A program made the translations under genes and the position numbers. The notes under the pieces are model-generated. The model did not search any database. It worked only from the letters and a program-made list of their open reading frames with translations, and had not been told where the DNA came from. A stretch of DNA of 7,997 nt from UBA8437 sp003445035 (GTDB lineage Bacteria > Planctomycetota > Planctomycetia > Planctomycetales > Planctomycetaceae): NCBI GenBank assembly GCA_937901285.1, contig CALCHI010000424.1, forward strand, positions 1 through 7,997. The letters are read 5' to 3'. Of this stretch, positions 1 to 7,007 are shown one piece after another (the first letter of the stretch is position 1; every line of letters begins with the position of its first letter).

Positions 1-262
1 CCCTTTCGGGTGGACATCCCCGCCGCGATCGACCGTCGCACCGAGCCGCATCCAGATGCGTCGGGACTGCTGCGAAGCGAACCCGGCAGTCCTGATTGCG
101 GAGCTCCCCGGCAATCGGTTGCGATTTCGGGACGTGTCGAGCCGGAAAAGTCGACCCAGGCCGATTTGTTGACCCGTGACCCGACAAGTCCCAGTTGTTT
201 TCTGACGGGGTCTGGTGAAAATAGGGTAAGACGGTTTTCATCAACGGCCAAGATCCGACAGC
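1..262. other. Leader region without a convincing gene
   Basis: No reading frame here looks like a protein. One plus-strand frame is open from the left edge to about 432, but its translation is Arg/Pro/Ser-rich and it runs into the first 170 bases of the next gene in another frame, so it is probably chance. The other two plus frames stop at 93-95 and 170-172. The region holds two adjacent inverted repeats (64-92 and 94-116). An AT-richer patch lies around 195-228, where a promoter for the downstream gene could sit, but no convincing -35/-10 pair was found. The left end could be the tail or spacer of a gene lying outside the window. Confidence 0.4.
64..116. repeat. Two adjacent inverted repeats (potential stem-loops)
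   Basis: GGACTGCTG (64-72) pairs with CGGCAGTCC (84-92): nine pairs including one G-T wobble, with an 11-nt loop. One base later GATTGC (94-99) pairs with GCAATC (111-116), a perfect 6-bp stem with an 11-nt loop. Neither is followed by a T-run on either strand, so a classical intrinsic terminator is not supported. They could be a factor-dependent terminator of an upstream gene, part of the 5' leader of the downstream operon, or chance in GC-rich DNA. Confidence 0.3.
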
Positions 263-955
263 ATGTCCACGTCATTCGATCCGTATCACAAGTGGTTGGG
301 GATTCCACCCGATCAACAGCCGGCTCACCATTACCGGTTGCTGGGGATCGACCTGTTCGAGTCGGACGCCGACGTGATCGAGGCGGCGGCCAACCAGCGA
401 ACCGCCTACCTGCAGGAGTTGGCCGCTGGTGAACAGGTGGAATTGACTCAGAAGCTGCTCAACGAAATCACCCAGGCTCGTCGCTGCCTGCTCAATGTCG
501 ATCAGAAACAGGCCTACGATGCCCAGTTGCAGTCGCAGCAGCCGGTCAGTCCGGTGGCCAGGCCGAAGGTCGAGCCAGAAGCTCCCACGGAAAAGACCTC
601 CAGGACTCCGTCTTTACTGGCGGGTCTGGGCATCGCCACCTCGGTCGTCCTGATCGTGGTGCTGGGTGTCGTGTTGTCACGTGGTGGGAGCCCGGGAGGA
701 GGGACTCGGGAGGCGGGTGTCCTGTTGATCCGTTGGGAGACCAGCCAGCGGGAAGGGGCCGTGCTGGAGGTCGACGGCGAGAGCATTACGATCCTGGCAG
801 AGCGAGAATTTGAGGTGTCTCTGAAGAGACAGCCTCGATTTCGCCATCGGATTGCCATGCGGCGGGCCGGCTACAAGTCGATCGAACGTGATCTGACGGT
901 GACGCCTGACGATCACATGGTCATTCAACCCAATTGGCAGCGAGAGAAACGGTAG
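263..955 (+). CDS. Membrane protein with J-like N-terminus and PEGA-like C-terminus
   Basis: This is a 230-aa protein in three parts. Residues 5-16 (FDPYHKWLGIPP) begin a module common in planctomycete proteins. Residues 22-88 follow the layout of a J domain: HYRLLGI resembles helix I (DYYEVLGV), VIEAAANQR resembles helix II, and LLNEITQARRCLLNVDQKQAYD resembles helix III ending in the usual YD. The HPD tripeptide expected after helix II is absent; QEL falls there. One transmembrane segment spans about 117-139. Residues 152-226 look like a PEGA-type beta domain (EVDGESI, then RAGYKSIERDLTV). Topology is inferred: J-like part in the cytosol, PEGA part outside. The start is secure because an in-frame TAA lies at 226-228 and this is the only ATG after it; no Shine-Dalgarno is seen. 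An Hsp70 gene follows 108 bp downstream, so the protein may recruit it to the membrane. The exact role is unknown. Confidence 0.85.
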   Translation: MSTSFDPYHKWLGIPPDQQPAHHYRLLGIDLFESDADVIEAAANQRTAYLQELAAGEQVELTQKLLNEITQARRCLLNVDQKQAYDAQLQSQQPVSPVARPKVEPEAPTEKTSRTPSLLAGLGIATSVVLIVVLGVVLSRGGSPGGGTREAGVLLIRWETSQREGAVLEVDGESITILAEREFEVSLKRQPRFRHRIAMRRAGYKSIERDLTVTPDDHMVIQPNWQREKR

Positions 956-1063
956 AAACGGACCTCGTGGCCCCGTGCCAATAACGGGCTGCGATGACGG
1001 AGAGAAGCAGGACGCGAGGCGGAAGGATTCTCATTTCAGCAAGATCGGACCGAACCTGGCACC

Positions 1064-2809
1064 GTGACAGATCAGACGCAAACACCAGCTGTCGGCATTG
1101 ACCTTGGCACGACCTTCTCGGTCGTGGCGCACCTGGACAGCCAGGGGCGGCCATGGACGATCGCGAGCCAGGAGGGAGATCCGACGACTCCCAGCGTGGT
1201 GCTGTTTGATGACGGGCAGGTGATCGTGGGCTCGGAAGCGGCCAAGGCGGCCGAGTTCGAACCGGGTTCGGTGGCGAGTTTTGCTAAACGCGACATGGGA
1301 AATCGTCACTTCCATCGCACCATCGGTGGCGAGCATCTGCCTCCGGAGGTGATCCAGGCGCTGATTCTCAAGAAGCTCAAGGAGGACGCGGTCCTGAAAC
1401 TTGGCGACTTCACCAGGGCCGTCGTCACGGTTCCGGCCTATTTCAACGAGCCGCGGCGACGCCGGACCCAGGACGCCGGACGGATGGCTGGCCTGGATGT
1501 GCTGGACATCATCAACGAACCAACCGCAGCGGCGATTGCTTACGGAGTCCAGCAGCAGTTCCTCGACGAGCAGGGCCGCAGCAGTCGGCGTGAGACGATC
1601 CTGGTCTATGACCTGGGGGGAGGCACGTTCGACGTCACCCTGTTGCAGATCGACGGACAGTCGTACACGGCGATCGCGACCGGTGGCGATGTGTTCCTGG
1701 GAGGAATTGACTGGGATCGACGGATCGCCGATCTCGTGGCCGAACGTTTCCAGGCCGAGCATGGTGTGGATCCCCGTGAGGATGCCATTGCCATGCAGAC
1801 GCTGCTCCGCGAAGCCGAGGACGGCAAGCGGTCGCTGTCGGCCCGGGAGGATGTGCGGTTACGGTTTGCTCATGATGGCCAACGTGTCCAGGTGGATCTT
1901 TCGCGAGGACAATTCGAGGAATCCACCGGAGACCTGCTTGACCGCACGCTGCTGACCACTCGCAAGGTGATGCGGGAGGGCAAATGCTCGTGGAGTGATG
2001 TCGATCGTCTGCTGTTGGTCGGTGGGTCGAGTCGGATGCCGGCCGTGCAACGGATGCTCGAAGCCGAATCGGGCCTGGCCGTGGATCGCTGCCTGTCGCC
2101 GGACGAATCGATTTCTCACGGTGCGGCCATCTACGCCGGCCTGTTACTCGGGTCCGACGTCGCGTGCCTGAAGGACATGTCGGTCAAGAATGTCAATTCG
2201 CATCACCTGGGGGTCCTGGGGATCGAGAGAGATACCGGGCGGAAACGTCGCCAGTTGATGATCAGTCGCAACACCGTGTTGCCGGCCAAGTCGACCCACC
2301 GGTTCACGACGCTCAAGGACGATCAGCCAAGTGTCGAGGTGAACGTGGTCGAAGGGGGAGACGACAGCGGAAACGACGCCACCCAGATTGGCCGGTGCGT
2401 GGTCAGTGGGCTTCCGGCCGGGTTGCCTGCGAAGACGCCCGTCGAGGTGACCTTCCAGTACGAATCCAACGGACAACTCGGTGTGGATGCCTGGGTCCCC
2501 TCAGCCGAAAAACGCGCGCACCTAGAAATCAAGAGAGCAGCTGGACTCGCCGACGACGAGATCGAGCACTGGTCGAAGAGGATCCAGTTGGGGCTCGACC
2601 TTTCGTCAGAGTCCGAGAGCGAGCGGCCGGTGCCACCATCACCACCTGGGATGGTGATGCCGGTCGGCGAAGGCGAGGTTGTTGATCCGTCAGTCGGTGG
2701 GGATCCGGTGACGGCGATCGAATCTCCCGCTCCTGCTGCTCCTGAAACCGGTGGCTGGAAGTCGCGGCGTGCTAAGATTACGGCGGGCGACGAGGAGCCG
2801 GCAACGTGA
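1064..2809 (+). CDS. Hsp70/DnaK-like chaperone with shortened lid
   Basis: This is a 581-aa cytosolic ATP-dependent chaperone. The nucleotide-binding domain (about 9-365) is intact. It has phosphate-1 GIDLGTTFSVV (11-21), Lys75 in FAKRDMG matching catalytic Lys70 of E. coli DnaK, TVPAYF (122-127), NEPTAAAIAYG (151-161), phosphate-2 YDLGGGTFDV (182-191) with Thr188, and adenosine motif LLLVGGSSRMP (316-326). The interdomain linker (about 366-379) lacks the usual hydrophobic LLL. A beta substrate-binding domain covers about 380-490. LEIKRAAGLADDEIE matches the start of the DnaK lid, but the helical lid then ends and residues 512-581 are a Ser/Pro/Glu/Gly-rich tail, probably disordered. E. coli DnaK is about 638 aa. 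GTG is the first usable start: an in-frame TGA lies at 995-997 and no ATG, GTG or TTG intervenes. It probably acts with the preceding J-like protein and is translationally coupled to the next gene. It is a divergent paralogue and not clearly the housekeeping dnaK, so no symbol is given. Confidence 0.95.
   Translation: MTDQTQTPAVGIDLGTTFSVVAHLDSQGRPWTIASQEGDPTTPSVVLFDDGQVIVGSEAAKAAEFEPGSVASFAKRDMGNRHFHRTIGGEHLPPEVIQALILKKLKEDAVLKLGDFTRAVVTVPAYFNEPRRRRTQDAGRMAGLDVLDIINEPTAAAIAYGVQQQFLDEQGRSSRRETILVYDLGGGTFDVTLLQIDGQSYTAIATGGDVFLGGIDWDRRIADLVAERFQAEHGVDPREDAIAMQTLLREAEDGKRSLSAREDVRLRFAHDGQRVQVDLSRGQFEESTGDLLDRTLLTTRKVMREGKCSWSDVDRLLLVGGSSRMPAVQRMLEAESGLAVDRCLSPDESISHGAAIYAGLLLGSDVACLKDMSVKNVNSHHLGVLGIERDTGRKRRQLMISRNTVLPAKSTHRFTTLKDDQPSVEVNVVEGGDDSGNDATQIGRCVVSGLPAGLPAKTPVEVTFQYESNGQLGVDAWVPSAEKRAHLEIKRAAGLADDEIEHWSKRIQLGLDLSSESESERPVPPSPPGMVMPVGEGEVVDPSVGGDPVTAIESPAPAAPETGGWKSRRAKITAGDEEPAT
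2792..2797 (+). promoter_or_regulatory. Shine-Dalgarno GAGGAG for the toroid-protein gene
   Basis: GAGGAG lies inside the last codons of the Hsp70 gene, 8 nt before a GTG start whose last two bases belong to the Hsp70 stop (GTGA, 2806-2809). The good spacing supports GTG 2806 as the start and implies coupled translation of the two proteins. Confidence 0.75.
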
Positions 2810-4818
2810 ACGCATCGACGATCACTGTCTCCAACGGACAGGAGTTTTACCGGATTCCTGTCACGGACCTGGACGAAGCGAAGCAGGATGGCTTCTATGT
2901 TCCCGCTGAGATGCAGCGGACCATCGTTTCAGATGGCACCGAATTGTTTGAAGTGCCGTTGACCGATGTCGCGGAAGCTCAGCGTGACGGGTTCCACGAC
3001 ATTCTTGTCGGAGAGCGGGCGGCCTCCTCGGATCTCGAAGCGACCGCCGAGCCCGTGACAGGCCACGTGGACGTCATCCCGTTGACGACGCGTTCGCCGG
3101 CCGAGCCGCCACCGATGTCGGTCAAGATTGAGGTGGAGACGGAAACCGCAGGAGGTGAGACGCGTTCGGAGGCCAAGTCGCCGTCGCCGGTCAAGGTGGA
3201 AGTTGCGACTGAAGCCGAAGAGGGGGAGGAGGACGAGGAGGTCCTTACCGCCGACCGCCGGCAGTTGTTAGGAGTGTTTGGTTTCAGCAGCCTGGTGCAT
3301 GCGGCCGTCGTACTGATCCTGCTGTCGATCATCATTCCGATCGAAATGGAAGACCGTGTCGAGATTCTCTCGGCATTGCCGGCCGTGGACCAGGAGAACG
3401 TGAAGTTCGAGGAAGTGGCCCTGATTCAGCCCGAGCAGATCGAGCAGGACGAGACGTCCGAAGTCGTGCAGGAACTGATCACCGACAGCGATAAGGTCCT
3501 GGAAATCGACATCAACGACCTGGAGATCTCCTCGGCAATCCCGGAAAAGACGAAAGGCGCGGGAAACCCGGTCGCCAAAATCACGGGGGAACTGGGAGGC
3601 CGCAGTCGGGCCGGGCGAAGTGCCCTGGTGGCCCGGTACGGCGGAAATGCGGCGAGCGAATCGGCCGTGCGTGCGGGCCTCGAATGGCTGTCACGCCACC
3701 AGAATGCCGACGACGGCAGCTGGAGTTTCGATCATGTTCACGCGGGTTGCCAGGGATCCTGCTCACAGGCGGGAAGCCTGAAGAGGTCGCACATGGGCGC
3801 CACGGCGATGGCCCTGTTGTCGATGCTGGGGTCTGGAGAGACACACTTTGTCGGCACCTACCGCGAACAGGTGTACAAGGGGTTCGATTACCTTCTGACC
3901 TACGCCAAGCAGACACCCGACGGCCTGGATCTGCGGGGAGCGGCCGAAGGGAACACCGGCATGTATATCCAGGGGCTTGCCACGATGGCCCTGTGCGAGG
4001 CTGTGGTGATGAGCGAAATGGCCTTGAAGCAGCGATCCCGGTCATCACGGGCGAAGACCAAGAAGAATGAGCGGGTGGACCGCAAGGTGGCCACCGCCAG
4101 CCTGAAGCGATTGCGAGCCGCGTCGCAGCTGGCCCTGAATTTCATCATGCGTGCCCAGGATCCGGCCAACGGCGGTTGGCGATATCAGCCTCGCAAGGGG
4201 GGGGACACCTCCGTTCTGGGCTGGCAGGTGATGGCACTCAAGAGTGGCCAGATGGCCAAGATGCAGATCCTGCCCGACACGATCCGCAAGGCCTCCTACT
4301 ATCTCGACTCGGTCCAGATCGATGGCGGGGCTGCCTACGGGTACACCGGTCCTCAGCGAAAGGTCTCCACGACGGCTGTCGGACTCTTGTCTCGCATGTA
4401 CATCGGCTGGGGGAGGAAGGAACCGGCACTGGAGTCCGGTGTGAAGTTCCTGGCCGCGACCGGGCCGAGCCGGAACGACATGTACTACAACTATTACGCC
4501 ACCCAGGTTCTGCACCACTGGGGCGGTGAAGAGTGGGAGACCTGGAACAAGGTTATGCGAGAGCAGCTGGTCAAATCGCAGCGACGGAAAGGCCACGCGG
4601 CCGGCAGCTGGGATGTGGCCGACAGCCACGGGAGATCCGGGGGGCGGCTGTACATGACCAGCCTGTGCGTGATGACGCTGGAGGTCTACTACCGGCACCT
4701 GCCGCTGTACCAGCAGGCCGGTCAGTTGAAATCATCCGCGTCCAAGAAAAGCCGGAAACGCTCGGGCTCCAGGAACTCGAAGAAAGCTGCCGGCAAGAAG
4801 GCCGCTGGAGCCAGGTAG
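2806..4818 (+). CDS. Membrane-anchored alpha/alpha-toroid (prenyltransferase/squalene-cyclase repeat) protein
   Basis: This is a 670-aa protein. Residues 6-30 and 39-63 are two copies of one motif (VS.G.E....P.TD..EA..DGF; 12 of 25 identical, 33-residue period). A Pro/Glu-rich acidic linker (about 70-148) follows, then one transmembrane segment (about 153-179) preceded by RR and followed by acidic residues, which suggests the C-terminal part is outside the cytoplasm. An acidic stretch covers 180-245. From about 270 to 635 it is an alpha/alpha-toroid of the prenyltransferase/squalene-oxidase repeat type: GLEWLSRHQNADDGSWSF (291-308), QDPANGGWRY (451-460), DTSVLGWQVMALKSG (467-481) and YYNYYATQVLHHWG (560-573). 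The DxDD motif of squalene-hopene cyclases is absent, so cyclase activity is unlikely. A Cys pair (C315, C319) sits in HAGCQGSCSQAG. Residues 641-670 form a histone-like Lys/Ser/Ala tail. The gene overlaps the Hsp70 gene by 4 bp. Such proteins are frequent in planctomycetes; the substrate is unknown. Confidence 0.9.
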   Translation: MNASTITVSNGQEFYRIPVTDLDEAKQDGFYVPAEMQRTIVSDGTELFEVPLTDVAEAQRDGFHDILVGERAASSDLEATAEPVTGHVDVIPLTTRSPAEPPPMSVKIEVETETAGGETRSEAKSPSPVKVEVATEAEEGEEDEEVLTADRRQLLGVFGFSSLVHAAVVLILLSIIIPIEMEDRVEILSALPAVDQENVKFEEVALIQPEQIEQDETSEVVQELITDSDKVLEIDINDLEISSAIPEKTKGAGNPVAKITGELGGRSRAGRSALVARYGGNAASESAVRAGLEWLSRHQNADDGSWSFDHVHAGCQGSCSQAGSLKRSHMGATAMALLSMLGSGETHFVGTYREQVYKGFDYLLTYAKQTPDGLDLRGAAEGNTGMYIQGLATMALCEAVVMSEMALKQRSRSSRAKTKKNERVDRKVATASLKRLRAASQLALNFIMRAQDPANGGWRYQPRKGGDTSVLGWQVMALKSGQMAKMQILPDTIRKASYYLDSVQIDGGAAYGYTGPQRKVSTTAVGLLSRMYIGWGRKEPALESGVKFLAATGPSRNDMYYNYYATQVLHHWGGEEWETWNKVMREQLVKSQRRKGHAAGSWDVADSHGRSGGRLYMTSLCVMTLEVYYRHLPLYQQAGQLKSSASKKSRKRSGSRNSKKAAGKKAAGAR

Positions 4819-4860
4819 GCAGCAATCAGCACGAGCGGACGGTCTTTCGGAAACGGCAGG
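4819..4860. other. Convergent intergenic gap
   Basis: Only 42 bp separate the stop of the toroid-protein gene from the stop of the sialidase gene on the other strand. No hairpin with a T-run is visible in either direction, so transcripts from the two groups may run into one another. Confidence 0.5.
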
Positions 4861-6951
4861 CTATTGCCCGGGTCGTTGCCGTTCAGGTTCGAGATCGTTC
4901 AGGCGAATTCGTTGAAACGTCATCTGTGCCTGGCTGCCTTCGTACAGGATGCCGATGGTGTCCGCATCGATCATCGTCATGCACGAGTAACCGGCTCCAC
5001 GACCTTCGTCGAGCAATATGCGAAGTCGTGTCGGCCAGGTCATTCCCATGTCGTTTGAGGTCTTGATCGTGATGTGGTCGCGTCCGCTGGTGCTGTCGGG
5101 ATTGGAGAACAGCAGCCGCCGCCGGGTGCTGCGGCCGAGTTCCTGGTCGACGTTGATCAGGCTGGCCATGCAGGCTCGCGGTTCAATCAGCGACTTTCGT
5201 GAGGTGGGATGCGGCTGCCATGTTGCTCCCATGTTGCTGGTTGTCATCACGACCCTGCGGGATTGGCGGTTGTACCGACAGTTGAGCATCAACACACCGG
5301 GTGCGGTTTCCACGACCTGGGCCTCGGTGGTGTCGTCAAACGCACCGGTTCCAATGTTCCACGTCTGTCCGTGATCTCGGGAGTAGATGATCGTCGAATG
5401 CGGCAGCCGTTTCTTTGAGGGCGGATCCTGGTACTGGGCGGCGAAGACCAGCGTCCCGTCCCGCATGGTGATTCCCTTGCCGGGGCCCTGGAGCAGAAAG
5501 CACCACTCGGGGCGTTTGACTTGGGCGGTGATGTTGATGGGCTTCGACCATGTCCTGCCGTCATCATCGCTGCGAACCAGCATCAGCTGCCCGGTTTCGG
5601 TTGGTTTCAAACCGGGGCCCGAGCCACGCCACGACCGATTTCCGTGGCTCCAGGTCGCCGCCACCCAGATCGTGCCTGTTTTGCGGTCGACCAGTACGGC
5701 CGGGTCGCCAATGCCGTCGTAACGCCACCTGGGATCACTGCCCATGTCCATGATCAGTGTCATGGGTTCCCACGTGTGTCCCCCGTCGGTCGAGCGGGAC
5801 AGCCCAACGTCAATATCCCCGGGGAGGTCGCCACCGCCGCGTCTCCGGGCATCGTAAACCGCGATCAGCGTCCCGTTGTTGGACGTTGCCAGTCCGGGAA
5901 TGCGGTACGTGTGAACTCCGTCGTCGCCTCCTTCCCGCAGGGCGACTCCCATGCGTTGAATCGAAGGCGCGGCTTTGAGCTGGACCGTGTTGCCGTTCGA
6001 AAAGGTGACCGTGTTGCATGTCACCCCGGTCCGGTGGTCGATATTCGCGGTTGCAGCGACGCGGCCGGCGATCCAGATGTAGTTGGTTCCCTCGCTAAGC
6101 CGAAGAGAAGATCCGCGGAGTGAGACGACCAGCGGGCTGCTTGTGGCTTTTCCAACATCCAGCCGAGTGACGTGTTTGCCTGTCGTGAAGTGGCTCGTGG
6201 ATCCGCCGTTGTAGATGTCGATGGACAGGAGGTCGGAGCGATCGTCGGTTCCCTGGAGCGTCGCCTGCACTTCCGTCAATGCAATCGGGTTGAGTCGACC
6301 GGTCATTATGACTTTCAGCTTGGCCAACGGGCTGGCATCGTTGCCGATCAGTGCCGGGATGGTGACGGGCACGACCTGGACGCTCACGAGTTTCTGAGGC
6401 CGAGCCGGCGAGATGCGGACGTCGTCGATCAGGATTCCGGTGTTCGGCGGACTCGTGACGGTGAACCGCAATTGCCTGGTGCCGGTGTCTCTCAGAGACA
6501 CCCTGACGAATGAAAGAAACGGGCGACCAACACGAATCTGTTTGTCGCCGTTGAAGATCTCTTTCCATCCGGCCTTCGTGTTCCGCTCGATGCGAAACGA
6601 AAATGGTCTGCGCTTGGTCCAGCGTTCAGCCCAGAATGTCAGGTCGCTCGCCGATTCCAACGGCTTTGCAATCCGGAGTGTGACGCTGGTCCTCTTTCCG
6701 CCGGTCAATTGCAGGCAGTGTTTCCCGGTCTTGGCGTGTTTGTGGTCGATGGTCGTTGTGCCGGACGTCGGAATCCAGGTGCCGATGCGCGTTTCGAGCC
6801 TGTCAAATCCGCCCGGTTCAGCTTGCTCGAAACCAGCAGCCGAGGTGCTCTCTGACGCGGGGTTCGGAGGTGATTCGGCGAGGCCGCCTGGTGTGATGAC
6901 AGCCACCGCCAGGGCCACAAGCACCGTTGTTCTTTTGATCAGTTGCGGCAT
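4861..6951 (-). CDS. Secreted exo-alpha-sialidase (GH33, BNR/Asp-box)
   Basis: This protein removes terminal sialic acids from glycoconjugates outside the cytoplasm. The chosen 696-aa form starts at the ATG at 6951 because it puts a signal peptide at the N-terminus (KR at 6-7, hydrophobic TVLVALAVAVI at 9-19, likely cut after GLA, residue 25). An in-frame ATG at 7044 would add 31 polar residues and overlap the upstream ORF. Residues about 40-180 look like a beta-sandwich ending ILIDDVRI. Residues about 186-326 resemble the BNR-neuraminidase-associated N-terminal domain. The propeller follows. All expected active-site residues can be placed by comparison with Micromonospora NedA: Arg350 in TYRIPG, Arg369, acid/base Asp375, Glu543 (TEAQVVE), Arg559 (LNCRYN), Arg624 (SGRDH) and nucleophile Tyr655 (GAGYS). 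Asp boxes lie at 387-394, 461-468, 524-531 and 632-639, with a degenerate one at 571-578. It may be co-transcribed with the two minus-strand genes upstream. Confidence 0.93.
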   Translation of the reverse strand: MPQLIKRTTVLVALAVAVITPGGLAESPPNPASESTSAAGFEQAEPGGFDRLETRIGTWIPTSGTTTIDHKHAKTGKHCLQLTGGKRTSVTLRIAKPLESASDLTFWAERWTKRRPFSFRIERNTKAGWKEIFNGDKQIRVGRPFLSFVRVSLRDTGTRQLRFTVTSPPNTGILIDDVRISPARPQKLVSVQVVPVTIPALIGNDASPLAKLKVIMTGRLNPIALTEVQATLQGTDDRSDLLSIDIYNGGSTSHFTTGKHVTRLDVGKATSSPLVVSLRGSSLRLSEGTNYIWIAGRVAATANIDHRTGVTCNTVTFSNGNTVQLKAAPSIQRMGVALREGGDDGVHTYRIPGLATSNNGTLIAVYDARRRGGGDLPGDIDVGLSRSTDGGHTWEPMTLIMDMGSDPRWRYDGIGDPAVLVDRKTGTIWVAATWSHGNRSWRGSGPGLKPTETGQLMLVRSDDDGRTWSKPINITAQVKRPEWCFLLQGPGKGITMRDGTLVFAAQYQDPPSKKRLPHSTIIYSRDHGQTWNIGTGAFDDTTEAQVVETAPGVLMLNCRYNRQSRRVVMTTSNMGATWQPHPTSRKSLIEPRACMASLINVDQELGRSTRRRLLFSNPDSTSGRDHITIKTSNDMGMTWPTRLRILLDEGRGAGYSCMTMIDADTIGILYEGSQAQMTFQRIRLNDLEPERQRPGQ

Positions 6952-7007
6952 CGGTTGATCGGCAGTTCTTCGACGTGGTCGGTGGCTGTCAGCCAACAGA
7001 TCATCTC

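Noticed and set aside
10..432. Plus-strand ORF of 140 codons open from the left edge
   Set aside because: Its translation is Arg/Pro/Ser-rich with no family features. It overlaps the well-supported J-like gene in another frame for 170 bases.
972..988. CCCGT/ACGGG stem between the J-like and Hsp70 genes
   Set aside because: Five pairs with no following T-run are too weak to call a terminator or attenuator.
1031..1762. 243-codon ORF antisense to the Hsp70 gene
   Set aside because: It lies wholly opposite the conserved ATPase-domain codons and its translation has no recognisable motif. Long antisense frames are expected in GC-rich genes.
4045..4698. 217-codon ORF antisense to the toroid domain
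   Set aside because: It is the shadow of a gene with strong motif support, and its His/Gly/Pro/Arg-rich translation resembles no family.
2806..4818. Reading the toroid gene as a squalene-hopene cyclase or prenyltransferase enzyme
   Set aside because: The DxDD motif is missing, and the protein carries a membrane anchor, a duplicated N-terminal motif and a lysine-rich tail. Only the fold class is supported.
5521..6123. 200-codon plus-strand ORF opposite the sialidase
   Set aside because: It is antisense to the catalytic propeller, which has all its motifs in the other strand, so it is a shadow frame.
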